Shown piece by piece: positions 50,180 through 60,208 of a stretch of DNA of 64,000 nt; position 1 is the stretch's first letter, and every line of letters begins with the position of its first letter. Below the pieces are notes generated by a model. It had not been told where the DNA came from. It did no database searches and worked only from the letters and a program-made list of their open reading frames with translations. Origin of the DNA: Mycobacterium sp. ACS4054 (lineage in GTDB: Bacteria; Actinomycetota; Actinomycetes; Mycobacteriales; Mycobacteriaceae); the NCBI RefSeq assembly GCF_001667275.1, contig NZ_LZHV01000070.1:1-64000 (forward strand). The letters run 5' to 3'. Position numbers and translations under genes: made by a program.

Positions 50180-50217
50180 CCGCCACCTGCTCCTACCCGG
50201 GAGCGGGTGGCGGTTTT
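50180..50217 (+). terminator. Intrinsic terminator after ripD
   Basis: A 14-bp stem (50180-50193 with 50200-50213, one G-T pair) with a 6-base loop is followed by TTTT (50214-50217). It is the clearest rho-independent-type terminator in the window. Confidence 0.85.
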
Positions 50218-50237
50218 CGGTAAATTAGCTGGCAACC

Positions 50238-52391
50238 ATGCCGACCGTGTCACCGCCTTCCACACCGGTCGCGACCGCGGAACCGGTCGCGAAGGGAGCG
50301 CGTGGCGCGGGGTTCTATCGCTACGACCTCGACGGCCTGCGCGGCATCGCGATCGCCCTGGTCGCGGTGTTCCACATCTGGTTCGGCCGGGTCTCCGGCG
50401 GGGTCGACGTGTTCCTGGCGCTGTCGGGATTCTTCTTCGGCGGCAAGATCATTCGCGCGGCGCTGAACCCGGCGGTCACCCTGTCGCCGGTGGCGGAGCT
50501 GACCCGGCTCGTCCGCCGTCTGGTCCCCGCCCTGGTCGTGGTGCTGGCGGGCTGCGCCGTCCTGACGATCCTGGTGCAGCCGGAGACCCGCTGGGAGACG
50601 TTCGCGGACCAGAGCCTCGCCAGCCTCGGCTACTACCAGAACTGGGAGCTGGCCAACACCGCGTCGGACTACCTGCGCGCGGGTGAAGCCGTCAGCCCGC
50701 TGCAGCACATCTGGTCGATGTCGGTGCAGGGCCAGTTCTACGTCGGCTTCCTGCTGGTGATCGCGGGGTCCGCGTACCTGTTCCGGCGCCCGTTGGGCAA
50801 GCACCTGCGCACCCTGGTCCTGGTGCTGCTGACCGCGCTGACGGTGGCCTCGTTCGTCTACGCGATCGTGGCGCATCAGAACGACCAGGCCGCCGCCTAC
50901 TACAACAGCTTCGCGCGCGGCTGGGAGCTGCTGCTCGGCGCGCTGGTCGGTGCGCTGGTGCCGGCCATCCGGTGGCCGATGTGGATACGGACGGTGGTGG
51001 CCACCGCCGCGCTGGCCGCGATCGTGTCCTGCGGGGCCCTGATCGACGGCGTGCAGGAGTTTCCCGGCCCGTGGGCGCTGGTCCCCGTCGGGGCCACCAT
51101 GCTGATGATCCTCGCCGGGGCCAACCTGCGGGGCGCCCCCGCCGGCGGCCGGCTGCCGCTGCCGAACCGGCTGCTGGCGGCCCCGCCGCTGGTGGCGCTG
51201 GGCGCAATGGCGTACTCGCTGTACCTGTGGCACTGGCCGCTGCTGATCTTCTGGCTGTCGTTCACCGGACACCGGCACGCCGGCTTCGTCGAGGGCGCGG
51301 CGGTGCTGCTGGTCTCGGGCCTGCTGGCGCACCTGACCACCCGGCTCGTCGAGGATCCCCTGCGGTACCGCACCGCCGGGCGGTCACCGGCGCCCGCGCC
51401 CGCGTGGCTGGCGCGCCTGCCCCGGCCCACGGTGGCGCTGGGCACCGCCATCGTGCTGCTCGGGGTGACGCTGACCGCCACGTCGTTCACCTGGCGTCAG
51501 CACGTCACGGTGCTGCGGGCCGCGGGCAAGGAACTCAGCGTGCTCAATCCGCAGGACTACCCCGGGGCGCGCGCCCTGACCGAACGGCTGCGGGTGCCCG
51601 CGTTGCCGATGCGGCCCAGCGTGCTGGAGGTCAAGGAGGACCTGCCGACCTCCACCCGCGACGGTTGCATCAGCGACTTCGTCAACCCGGCGGTGGTGGT
51701 GTGCACCTACGGCGACGTCGCCGCCGAACGCACCATCGCGCTGGCGGGCGGCTCACACGCCGAACACTGGCTGCCCGCGCTGGAGCTGCTGGGCAGGATG
51801 CACCACTTCAAGGTGGTTACGTACCTCAAGATGGGCTGCCCGCTGTCCACCGAGGAAGTCCCGTTGATCATGGGCAACAACGCCGCCTACCCGCAGTGCC
51901 GGCAGTGGGTGGAACAGACCATGGCCAAGGTCATCGCCGACCGCCCCGATTACGTGTTCACCACGACCACCCGGCCGTGGAACATCAAGCCCGGCGACGT
52001 GATGCCGGCCACCTACATCGGAATCTGGCAACGCTTCTCCGACAACAACATTCCGATCCTCGGCATGCGCGACACCCCATGGCTGGTGAAGAACGGCCAG
52101 CCGTTCGACCCGGCGGACTGCCTGGCCAAGAAGCAGGGCAATCCCCAGTCGTGCGCGGTCAAGCGGTCCGACGTGTTGTCCGACCGCAATCAGACCCTCG
52201 ACTTCGTCACCCAGTTCCCGCTGCTGAAGGTGCTCGACATGTCGGACGCGATCTGCCGCGCCGACGTGTGCCGCCCCGTCGAAGGAAACGTGCTGATCTA
52301 CCACGGGGCCCATCACCTCACCCCCACGTACGTGCGGACCATGGTGGGCGAATTGGGCCGCCAGATCGCGGCCAATACCGGTTGGTGGTGA
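50238..52391 (+). CDS. Membrane acyltransferase with SGNH domain (Rv1565c-like)
   Basis: Residues about 25-400 form an acyltransferase-3 membrane domain with LDGLRGIAIALVAVFH (catalytic His), WSMSVQGQFY and LWHWPLLIFW. After helix 11 (about 395-415) a periplasmic SGNH-like domain follows, with block I as LAGGSHAEHW and a C-terminal HHLTP. The OafA-type layout suggests O-acylation of a cell-envelope glycan or lipid; the target is unknown. The length of 717 aa is near the 729 of M. tuberculosis. Confidence 0.88.
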   Translation: MPTVSPPSTPVATAEPVAKGARGAGFYRYDLDGLRGIAIALVAVFHIWFGRVSGGVDVFLALSGFFFGGKIIRAALNPAVTLSPVAELTRLVRRLVPALVVVLAGCAVLTILVQPETRWETFADQSLASLGYYQNWELANTASDYLRAGEAVSPLQHIWSMSVQGQFYVGFLLVIAGSAYLFRRPLGKHLRTLVLVLLTALTVASFVYAIVAHQNDQAAAYYNSFARGWELLLGALVGALVPAIRWPMWIRTVVATAALAAIVSCGALIDGVQEFPGPWALVPVGATMLMILAGANLRGAPAGGRLPLPNRLLAAPPLVALGAMAYSLYLWHWPLLIFWLSFTGHRHAGFVEGAAVLLVSGLLAHLTTRLVEDPLRYRTAGRSPAPAPAWLARLPRPTVALGTAIVLLGVTLTATSFTWRQHVTVLRAAGKELSVLNPQDYPGARALTERLRVPALPMRPSVLEVKEDLPTSTRDGCISDFVNPAVVVCTYGDVAAERTIALAGGSHAEHWLPALELLGRMHHFKVVTYLKMGCPLSTEEVPLIMGNNAAYPQCRQWVEQTMAKVIADRPDYVFTTTTRPWNIKPGDVMPATYIGIWQRFSDNNIPILGMRDTPWLVKNGQPFDPADCLAKKQGNPQSCAVKRSDVLSDRNQTLDFVTQFPLLKVLDMSDAICRADVCRPVEGNVLIYHGAHHLTPTYVRTMVGELGRQIAANTGWW

Positions 52392-52425
52392 CGCGCCCCG
52401 CGCCGCCGAGCGCGGATAAGGTCAG

Positions 52426-54618
52426 ATGGTGCCGACCAACGATCACGCTTCAGAAACAGGCGTAGCTGGTAACCAACAGCCGAGACTGGCCACCGTCTGG
52501 CCGGGCAACCCCTACCCGCTGGGCGCCTCCTATGACGGCGCGGGGACCAACTTCTCGTTGTTCTCCGAGATAGCCGAGAAGGTCGAGTTGTGTCTGATCG
52601 ACGACGCGGGCGCGGAGTCGCGGATTCCCCTCGACGAGGTCGACGGCTTTGTCTGGCATGCCTATCTGCCGAACATCACCCCGGGCCAGCGCTACGGCTT
52701 CCGCGTGTACGGGCCGTTCGACCCGGCCGCCGGCCACCGGTGCGACCCGAGCAAGCTGCTGCTCGACCCGTACGGCAAGGCCTTTCACGGCGACTTCACG
52801 TTCGGCCAGGCGTTGTTCTCCTACGACCTCAAGGCCGTCGGCCCCGACGGCGACAACGCCGACCCCGGGACGCCGCCGATGGTCGACTCGCTGGGCCACA
52901 CCATGACCAGCGTGGTGAGCAACCCCTTCTTCGACTGGGGCTCGGACCGGTCGCCGCTCACCCCGTACCACGAGACGGTGATCTACGAGGCCCACGTGAA
53001 GGGCATGACGCAGACCCATCCGGGCATTCCCGAGGAACTCCGCGGCACCTACGCCGGGCTGGCACACCCCGTGGTGATCGATCACCTGAAGTCCCTCAAC
53101 GTCACCGCGCTGGAGCTGATGCCGGTGCACCAATTCATGCACGACTCGCGGCTGCTGGACCTGGGACTGCGAAACTATTGGGGCTACAACACCTTCGGAT
53201 ACTTCGCCCCGCACAACCAGTACGCGGCCAACCGCACCTCCAGCGTCGCGGAGTTCAAATCCATGGTGCGCAGCCTGCACGAGGCCAACATCGAGGTCAT
53301 CCTCGACGTGGTGTACAACCACACCGCCGAGGGCAACCATCTGGGGCCCACCATCAACTTCCGTGGCATCGACAACGCTGCGTACTACCGGCTCGTCGAC
53401 ACCGATCTGCGGCTCTACAAGGACTACACCGGCACCGGCAACAGCCTCAACCCGCGTCACCCGCACGTGCTGCAGCTGATCATGGACTCGCTGCGCTACT
53501 GGGTGACCGAGATGCACGTCGACGGCTTCCGGTTCGACCTGGCCGCCACGCTCGCCCGCGAGCTGCACGACGTCGACCGGCTGAGCGCCTTTTTCGACCT
53601 GGTGCAGCAAGATCCGATCGTCAGCCAGGTCAAATTGATCGCCGAGCCGTGGGACGTGGGCGAGGGCGGCTATCAAGTCGGCAATTTCCCGGGTTTGTGG
53701 ACGGAGTGGAACGGGAAGTATCGCGATACTGTGCGTGACTACTGGCGGGGCGAGCCCGCAACCCTGGGCGAGTTCGCTTCCCGGCTGACCGGGTCGTCGG
53801 ACCTGTACGAGGCGACCGGCCGGCGTCCCAGCGCCAGCATCAACTTCGTCACCGCCCACGACGGGTTCACGCTGAATGACCTGGTTTCCTACAACGAAAA
53901 GCACAACCTGGCCAACGGCGAGGACAACCGCGACGGCGAAAGCCACAACCGCTCGTGGAACTGCGGCGTCGAGGGACCGACCGACGACCCGGAGATCATG
54001 GCGCTGCGCCGGCGCCAGATGCGCAACTTCTGGGCGACCCTGATGCTCAGTCAGGGCACGCCGATGATCGCGCACGGCGACGAACTGGGCCGCACCCAGA
54101 ACGGCAACAACAACGTGTACTGCCAGGACTCCGAATTGTCTTGGATGGATTGGTCATTGGTCGACAAGAATGCCGACCTGCTGGCCTTCGCGCGCAAGGT
54201 CACCGCGCTGCGCAAAAACCATCCGGTGTTCCGCCGGCGCCGGTTCTTCGAGGGCGAGCCGATCCGAACCGGCGAAGAGGTCCGCGACATTGCCTGGCTG
54301 AACCCGAGCAGCCGGGAGATGACGCACGAGGACTGGGGCGAAAGCATTCACAAGTGTGTGGCGGTGTTCCTCAACGGCGAGGCCATCACCGCACCCAACG
54401 CACGCGGTGAACGGGTGGTCGACGACTCATTCCTGTTGTGCTTCAACGCCGGTGGGGAGCCGGTGGAGTTCGTGATGCCGAACGACGACTATGCGCAGGA
54501 GTGGACCGTGGAACTGGACACCAATCACCCGGCGGGTGACGCCGACCAGCAGGTGAACGCCGAAGAGAAGGTCTCGCTGCCCGGGCGCTCCCTTCTGGTC
54601 TTACGTAAGACCATGTGA
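52426..54618 (+). CDS. treX: Glycogen debranching enzyme TreX
   Basis: TreX removes alpha-1,6 branches to yield the linear maltodextrins used by TreY and TreZ. This GH13 enzyme has an N-terminal CBM48-like domain (WPGNPYPLGASYDGAGTNFS), region I DVVYNHTAEG, nucleophile Asp in DGFRFDLA, acid Glu in LIAEPWDVG and the last Asp in VTAHDGFTL. It is 730 aa from ATG 52426. TAAGGT ends 6 bases before an in-frame GTG at 52429, so a leaderless start there is possible. treY starts 3 bases downstream. Confidence 0.96.
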   Translation: MVPTNDHASETGVAGNQQPRLATVWPGNPYPLGASYDGAGTNFSLFSEIAEKVELCLIDDAGAESRIPLDEVDGFVWHAYLPNITPGQRYGFRVYGPFDPAAGHRCDPSKLLLDPYGKAFHGDFTFGQALFSYDLKAVGPDGDNADPGTPPMVDSLGHTMTSVVSNPFFDWGSDRSPLTPYHETVIYEAHVKGMTQTHPGIPEELRGTYAGLAHPVVIDHLKSLNVTALELMPVHQFMHDSRLLDLGLRNYWGYNTFGYFAPHNQYAANRTSSVAEFKSMVRSLHEANIEVILDVVYNHTAEGNHLGPTINFRGIDNAAYYRLVDTDLRLYKDYTGTGNSLNPRHPHVLQLIMDSLRYWVTEMHVDGFRFDLAATLARELHDVDRLSAFFDLVQQDPIVSQVKLIAEPWDVGEGGYQVGNFPGLWTEWNGKYRDTVRDYWRGEPATLGEFASRLTGSSDLYEATGRRPSASINFVTAHDGFTLNDLVSYNEKHNLANGEDNRDGESHNRSWNCGVEGPTDDPEIMALRRRQMRNFWATLMLSQGTPMIAHGDELGRTQNGNNNVYCQDSELSWMDWSLVDKNADLLAFARKVTALRKNHPVFRRRRFFEGEPIRTGEEVRDIAWLNPSSREMTHEDWGESIHKCVAVFLNGEAITAPNARGERVVDDSFLLCFNAGGEPVEFVMPNDDYAQEWTVELDTNHPAGDADQQVNAEEKVSLPGRSLLVLRKTM

Positions 54619-54621
54619 CGC

Positions 54622-56922
54622 ATGCCTTTTCCGATACTCTCGACCTACCGGTTGCAGCTGCGCGGTGAGGCCAGCGGATTCGCGTTCACCTTCGCCGACG
54701 CCGAAAACCTGCTGGACTACCTGGACGAACTCGGGGTCTCCCACGTTTACCTGTCCCCGATCATGACCGCGGCCACCGGCTCCAACCACGGCTACGACGT
54801 CACCGACCCCACCACGGTCTCCCCCGAACTCGGCGGCCGCGACGGGCTGGCGCGGCTCTCGGCGGCCGCGCGCGAACGGGGCATCGGGCTGATCGTCGAC
54901 ATCGTGCCCAATCACGTCGGAGTCGACCAGCCCCAACAGAACGCCTGGTGGTGGGACGTCCTGCGGCATGGCCGATCGTCGCAGTACGCAACGTATTTCG
55001 ACATCGACTGGGAGCTCGACGAGGACGGCCGCATCGTGTTGCCGATCCTGGGTTCCGACGACGACGCCGCCGATCTGAAGGTCGACGGCGACCTACTGCG
55101 ACTGGGCGACCTCGCGCTGCCCATCGCCCCCGGCACCGGCGACGGCACCGGCCGACAGGTCCACGACCGCCAGCACTACCGGCTGGTGGGCTGGCGCAAC
55201 GGCGTGTGCGGCTACCGGCGCTTCTTCTCGATCACCTCCCTGGCCGGGCTGCGCCAGGAGGACCGCGCCGTGTTCGACGCCACCCACGCCGAGGTCGCCC
55301 GATGGGTGGCCGACGGGCTCGTCGACGGCGTGCGCATCGACCACCCGGACGGCTTGTCGGATCCCTGCGGCTACCTGGCGTGGTTGCGGGAATCGGTTGG
55401 CCCGCAGACCTGGATCGTCATCGAGAAGATCCTCGCGGTCGACGAGGCGCTCGAACCCACGCTGCCCATCGGCGGCACCACCGGCTACGACGTGCTGCGC
55501 GAGATCGGCGGCGTCTTCGTCGACCCGAACGGCGCACCGGCGCTGACCGCGCTCGTGGAGTCGGCGGGAGTGGACTACGCCGCGACCCCTAAGATGTTGG
55601 CGGAACTGAAGATCCGCGCGGCGACCGACACGCTGGCAAGCGAGCTGCGCCGGCTGCGCCGCAGCATCGTCGCGGCCGCCGGAACCGATCACCCGCAACT
55701 GCCGGAAGCGGTGGCCGCGCTGCTCACCCACATCGGCGTGTACCGCAGCGACTACCCCGGCCTGGCGGCGATCATGCCCACCGCACTGGCCGAAACGCAG
55801 GCGCAGTCACCGGAATTGGGGCCCGCCCTGCAGGTGCTCGCCGCCGCGTTGGCCCGCGGCGGCGAACCGGCCACCCGGCTGCAGCAGCTCTGCGGCGCCG
55901 TCACCGCCAAGTCGGTGGAGGACTGCTACTTCTACCGCGACGCGCGGCTGGTGTCGCTCAACGAGGTGGGCGGCGAACCGCACCGCTTCGGTGTCGGCGC
56001 GGCCGAGTTCCACCACAGCTCCGCGGCCCGCGCCCGGCTGTGGCCGCACACGATGACCACGCTGACCACCCACGACACCAAACGCGGCGAGGACGTCCGG
56101 GCCCGGATCGGGGTGCTCTCCCAGGTCCCGTCGCTGTGGACGGAGTTCCTCGCCCGCTGGGAGATCGCCGCACCGTCCCCCGACCCCGCGACCGGACAGT
56201 TCCTGTGGCAGAACATCTTCGGTGTGTGGCCGGTCAGCGGCGAAATCACCGCCGAGCTGCGCGAGCGGCTGCACGCCTACGCCGAGAAGGCCATCCGGGA
56301 AGCGGCCTGGCACACCTCGTGGAACGAGCCGAACACCGAGTTCGAGGACGCGGTGCACCGGTGGCTGGACGGCGTCTTCGACGGCCCGGTGGCCGGCCAG
56401 CTGACCGAATTGGTCGGCCAGCTCAATCCGCACGCCGCCAGTGACGCCCTGGGCCAGAAGCTGCTCGCGCTGACCGTCCCCGGGATACCGGACGTCTACC
56501 AAGGCACCGAGCTGTGGGACGACAGCCTGGTCGACCCGGACAACCGCAGGGCCGTCGACTACGCCGCCCGGCGCGCCGCGCTGAAGGCGCTCGAGCATCC
56601 GAATATCCGGGTCGTCACGACGGCGCTGCGGGTGCGACGCGCCCACCCGGACAGCTTCCTGCGCGGTGACTACGTCCCCGTGCTGGCCAACGGCGACGCC
56701 GGCGATCACGTGCTGGCCTTCCGCCGGGGCGAGGACGTCGTGGTCGCGGTGACCCGGTGGACCGTGCGCCTGACCGAAAGCGGCTGGGGCAATACGGTTC
56801 TGGCGTTGCCCGAGGGCACCTGGAAGGACGCGCTCAGCGGGGCCATCGCGGACGGGCCGACGGCGGCGGCCCAATTGTTCGCCGAGCTGCCCGTCGCGCT
56901 GCTGGAGCGCCACCATGACTGA
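54622..56922 (+). CDS. treY: Maltooligosyl trehalose synthase
   Basis: TreY rearranges the reducing-end alpha-1,4 bond of a maltodextrin to the alpha,alpha-1,1 bond of trehalose. Visible GH13 motifs are DIVPNHVGVD, DGVRIDHPDGL with the nucleophile Asp, IVIEKILA with the acid Glu, and TTHDTKRGEDVRAR. The length is 766 aa. It overlaps treZ by 8 bases. Confidence 0.97.
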   Translation: MPFPILSTYRLQLRGEASGFAFTFADAENLLDYLDELGVSHVYLSPIMTAATGSNHGYDVTDPTTVSPELGGRDGLARLSAAARERGIGLIVDIVPNHVGVDQPQQNAWWWDVLRHGRSSQYATYFDIDWELDEDGRIVLPILGSDDDAADLKVDGDLLRLGDLALPIAPGTGDGTGRQVHDRQHYRLVGWRNGVCGYRRFFSITSLAGLRQEDRAVFDATHAEVARWVADGLVDGVRIDHPDGLSDPCGYLAWLRESVGPQTWIVIEKILAVDEALEPTLPIGGTTGYDVLREIGGVFVDPNGAPALTALVESAGVDYAATPKMLAELKIRAATDTLASELRRLRRSIVAAAGTDHPQLPEAVAALLTHIGVYRSDYPGLAAIMPTALAETQAQSPELGPALQVLAAALARGGEPATRLQQLCGAVTAKSVEDCYFYRDARLVSLNEVGGEPHRFGVGAAEFHHSSAARARLWPHTMTTLTTHDTKRGEDVRARIGVLSQVPSLWTEFLARWEIAAPSPDPATGQFLWQNIFGVWPVSGEITAELRERLHAYAEKAIREAAWHTSWNEPNTEFEDAVHRWLDGVFDGPVAGQLTELVGQLNPHAASDALGQKLLALTVPGIPDVYQGTELWDDSLVDPDNRRAVDYAARRAALKALEHPNIRVVTTALRVRRAHPDSFLRGDYVPVLANGDAGDHVLAFRRGEDVVVAVTRWTVRLTESGWGNTVLALPEGTWKDALSGAIADGPTAAAQLFAELPVALLERHHD

Positions 56923-58648
56923 ATTCCGGGTCTGGGCGCCCAAACCGGAGTCGGTTCGGCTCGACGTCGAGGGCGACGTGCGCCCGATGACCCGCTCCGA
57001 CGACGGCTGGTGGCACGCGTTTGTCGACGCCGCCCCGGACGCCCGCTACGGCTTCCTGCTCGACGACGACCCGACCGTGCTGCCCGACCCGCGCTCGGCC
57101 CGCCAGCCCGACGGCGTGCACTCCCGCTCCCAGCTGTGGGACCCGGCCGGCGCAACCTGGACCGACGGCGACTGGAAGGGCCGGCCGGTGCAGGGCGCGG
57201 TGATCTACGAGATGCACCTGGGCACCTTCACCGGCGCCGGCACCTTCGACGCCGCCATCGAGAAGCTGGACTACCTGGTGGACCTGGGCGTCGACTTCGT
57301 CGAGCTGATGCCGGTGAATTCCTTTGCCGGAACCCATGGCTGGGGCTACGACGGGGTGCTGTGGTACAGCGTGCACGAACCCTACGGCGGCCCCGACGGC
57401 CTGGTCCGGTTCGTCGACGCCTGCCACGCGCGCGGGCTGGGCGTGTTGATCGACGCGGTGTTCAACCACCTCGGCCCGTCGGGCAATTACCTGCCGAAGT
57501 TCGGGCCCTACCTGTCGTCGGCCAGCAACCCGTGGGGCGAGGGCATCAACATCGCCGACGCCTACTCCGACGAGGTGCGCCGCTACATCATCGGCTGCGC
57601 GCTGCGCTGGATGCGCGACTTTCACGCCGACGGGCTGCGGCTGGACGCGGTGCACGCGCTGGTGGACACCACCGCCATCCACATCCTCGAGGAGCTCGCG
57701 ACCGAAACGGATTGGCTGGCACAGCAATTGGGGCGCCCGCTGTCGCTGATCGCCGAGAGCGATCTCAACGACCCGCGGCTGATCAGCCCGCGGGACCGCG
57801 GCGGCTACGGCCTGACGGCGCAATGGGCCGACGACATCCACCACGCCATCCATACGGCGGTGTCCGGCGAACGTCAGGGCTACTATGCCGATTTCGGCAG
57901 CCTGGCCACCCTGGCCCAGACCCTGCGCCACGGGTACTTTCATGCCGCGACCTATTCGTCGTTCCGGCACCGCCGACACGGCCGGCCGTTGGACACCACG
58001 AAGAAGTCAGGAATCCCGGGCACCCGGCTGGTCGCGTACACCTGCACCCATGACCAGGTGGGCAACCGGGCCCTCGGTGACCGCCCGTCGCAGAACCTGA
58101 CCGGCGGACAGCTGGCGATCAAGGCCGCGCTCGCGCTCGGGACGCCCTTCACCGCAATGCTTTTCATGGGCGAGGAGTACGGGGCGTCCACACCGTTTCA
58201 GTTCTTCAGCTCCCATCCGGAGCCGGAGCTGGCCGAGGCCACCGCCCGGGGGCGCAAGGCCGAGTTCGCCGAGCACGGCTGGGACGCCGACGACATCCCC
58301 GACCCGCAGGACCCGCAGACGTTCGCGCGCTCGAAACTCGATTGGGACGAGGTCGACGCCGGCGAACACGGCCGGCTGCACCGGTTCTACCGCGACCTGA
58401 TCGCGCTGCGCCACGGCGACCCCGACCTGGCCGACCCCTGGCTGGAGCGCCTCGCGGTCGACTACGACGAGGACCACCGCTGGATCAGCGTGTCCCGCGG
58501 CGGGCTGCGCGTCGTGTGCAACCTCGGCGCCGAGCCGGTGCGGGTGCCCGTCGCCGGAGACGTGCTCCTGGCGTGGGGCACGCCCGCGGTCGAGGCCGAC
58601 GGCACGGTGCTGGAAGGCCAGTCGGTGGCCATCCTGCGCTGTGGATAA
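56915..58648 (+). CDS. treZ: Maltooligosyl trehalose trehalohydrolase
   Basis: TreZ releases trehalose from the end of maltooligosyl trehalose. A CBM48-like domain (1-90, FRVWAPKPESVRLDVEG) precedes the GH13 barrel with DAVFNHLGPSG, DGLRLDAVHAL, LIAESDLNDPR and CTHDQVGNRA. The length is 577 aa. It completes treXYZ, one of the mycobacterial routes to trehalose. Confidence 0.97.
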   Translation: MTEFRVWAPKPESVRLDVEGDVRPMTRSDDGWWHAFVDAAPDARYGFLLDDDPTVLPDPRSARQPDGVHSRSQLWDPAGATWTDGDWKGRPVQGAVIYEMHLGTFTGAGTFDAAIEKLDYLVDLGVDFVELMPVNSFAGTHGWGYDGVLWYSVHEPYGGPDGLVRFVDACHARGLGVLIDAVFNHLGPSGNYLPKFGPYLSSASNPWGEGINIADAYSDEVRRYIIGCALRWMRDFHADGLRLDAVHALVDTTAIHILEELATETDWLAQQLGRPLSLIAESDLNDPRLISPRDRGGYGLTAQWADDIHHAIHTAVSGERQGYYADFGSLATLAQTLRHGYFHAATYSSFRHRRHGRPLDTTKKSGIPGTRLVAYTCTHDQVGNRALGDRPSQNLTGGQLAIKAALALGTPFTAMLFMGEEYGASTPFQFFSSHPEPELAEATARGRKAEFAEHGWDADDIPDPQDPQTFARSKLDWDEVDAGEHGRLHRFYRDLIALRHGDPDLADPWLERLAVDYDEDHRWISVSRGGLRVVCNLGAEPVRVPVAGDVLLAWGTPAVEADGTVLEGQSVAILRCG

Positions 58649-58687
58649 CGGTGAGCGGCGGGGCGAGCCACCGCCGATGATTCGGCC

Positions 58688-58837
58688 ATGACTCAATTCG
58701 CGTTCGGCCGGTTGATCGGCTTGCTGAGGAAGAAGAAGCCGGTGCCGGCTCCGCTCGTCGTGGTCAACGAGGCGCCGCCGGACCGCAGCGTCGAGCTGCT
58801 GTGGACGGGCCCCGGCCTGGGAAACGGCGGGGCTTGA
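58688..58837 (+). CDS. Possible 49-residue basic protein after treZ
   Basis: The frame starts MTQFAFGRLIGLLRKKKPVP and ends NGGA, with a basic amphipathic N-terminus and a Pro/Val-rich middle. Its reading is plausible for mycobacterial codon use, but there is no clear ribosome site and I know no family. It ends 7 bases before the convergent MocR gene stop. Confidence 0.35.
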   Translation: MTQFAFGRLIGLLRKKKPVPAPLVVVNEAPPDRSVELLWTGPGLGNGGA

Positions 58838-58844
58838 CGCCCGC

Positions 58845-60173
58845 CTAGACGCTGGGGCGGCCCGCGCTGTGCACCGCCTCGGCGATCGCGTCGGCTAGGG
58901 GGCCGATCTCGCCGGCGGTCAGGTCCGCGATGGTGACGCGGATGCCCGGCGGCGTGCCGATCCGGAATCGGGTGCCGGGTGCCGCGGCCCAGCCCGCGCG
59001 CAACAGCCTGGTGATCGCAACGGTCTCGTCGGGCACGGGGATCCATATGTTGAGCCCGGACCTGCCGTGCGCCGCGACGCCGCGCTCGGCCAAGGCGGCG
59101 GATAGTCCCCGGCGGGTGTCGGCGTATTGCCGCTCGGCCGTGGCGATCAGGCGCGCGGCCGCCCCGTCCGACCACAGGCTGACGGCCAGGTCCTGCAGCA
59201 GGTGGCTCACCCAGCCCGGCCCGAGCCGCAGCCGCCCGTGCACGCGCTCGACCGTGCGGTGGTCGCCGGCGAGGACGGCCACCCGCAGGTCGGGCCCGTA
59301 CGCCTTGGACGCGGACCGCACGAACGCCCAATGCCGAGTCGCGCCGGCCAAGGTGTGCAGCGGCGCGCCCGAGATGCCGGCGCAGTGGTCGTCTTCGATG
59401 AGCAGCACGTCACCGCCCCGGCGCGCCAGCAGTTGCCGCAGCGCGTCGGCGCGCTCGGCGGATAGCGCGGCGCCCGTGGGGTTTTGGGCGCGCGTGGTGA
59501 CGATGAGCCCGCGCACACCGCGGTCCAGCGCCGCCGCCAGGTCGGCGGGCAGCGGTCCGTCGTCGTCGACCCGGACCGGCTCGGCCGAAAGCCCCAGGGC
59601 GGCAAGGAGATCGAACACGTTCCCCCAGCCCGGGTCTTCGACGGCGACCCGGTCGCCGGGACGCAGGTGGGCGATCAGGACGCGTTCGAGGCCGTCGAGC
59701 GCCCCGCTGGTCACCGCGAGGTGTTCGGCCGCGACGCCATCGGCGGACAGCGCCACCCGGGCGAACTCGACCAACGCCGCCGACATGGCCGGCTGCCCGT
59801 ACAGCACCGGGCGGCCGATCACCGGGGCCGGCAGCGTGGCGCCCGCCAGGGGTAAGAGGGCGGGGTTGGGATTGCCGGTCGACAGGTCGCGCACGCCGGT
59901 GGGGACGTCGAGCCCGAGCAGCGACCGGGGGGTGGTCGCCGGGCGGTGCCGCACCCGGGTGCCGCGGCGGCCGGCCGTCTCCACGGCCCCGCGATGGCGC
60001 AGCAGGCGGTAGGCCGCCGCCGCGGTATTGGCGTTCACGCCGAGCTGGGCGGCCAGTTCCCGGACGGGCGGCAGGGCGTCACCGGGCGCCAGCGCGCCGG
60101 TCGAGACAGCCTCCTCGATGCTGGCCGCTATGGACTCCGCGCCCGTTCCGGTTATGCTGCTTTGTACTGGCAC
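58845..60173 (-). CDS. MocR-type regulator (GntR helix-turn-helix fused to aminotransferase fold)
   Basis: Residues 10-75 form a GntR winged helix (LPPVRELAAQLGVNANTA). Residues about 90-440 form a class I aminotransferase domain with the PLP Lys in RSASKAYGP (about 288), TRAQNPTGAA and the segment DDHCAGISG in place of the usual D-Y-D/E. PdxR and GabR proteins of this type sense PLP or PLP-amino acid adducts. It is divergent from a flavoprotein of the PNP-oxidase fold. The GTG start at 60173 overlaps an inverted repeat, suggesting autoregulation and a leaderless mRNA. Confidence 0.9.
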   Translation of the reverse strand: MPVQSSITGTGAESIAASIEEAVSTGALAPGDALPPVRELAAQLGVNANTAAAAYRLLRHRGAVETAGRRGTRVRHRPATTPRSLLGLDVPTGVRDLSTGNPNPALLPLAGATLPAPVIGRPVLYGQPAMSAALVEFARVALSADGVAAEHLAVTSGALDGLERVLIAHLRPGDRVAVEDPGWGNVFDLLAALGLSAEPVRVDDDGPLPADLAAALDRGVRGLIVTTRAQNPTGAALSAERADALRQLLARRGGDVLLIEDDHCAGISGAPLHTLAGATRHWAFVRSASKAYGPDLRVAVLAGDHRTVERVHGRLRLGPGWVSHLLQDLAVSLWSDGAAARLIATAERQYADTRRGLSAALAERGVAAHGRSGLNIWIPVPDETVAITRLLRAGWAAAPGTRFRIGTPPGIRVTIADLTAGEIGPLADAIAEAVHSAGRPSV

Positions 60174-60199
60174 GCAATTAATTATGTACTAGAACAAAG
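60160..60199. promoter_or_regulatory. Candidate MocR operator between the divergent pair
   Basis: CTTTGTACT (60160-60168) and AGAACAAAG (60191-60199) are inverted copies (one mismatch), and GTACT recurs at 60186-60190. The first copy lies inside codons 2-5 of the MocR gene. MocR sites often combine direct and inverted repeats like this. The AT-rich middle (AATTAATTAT) offers -10 sequences for both genes. Confidence 0.5.
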
Positions 60200-60208
60200 G
60201 CATAGGCA

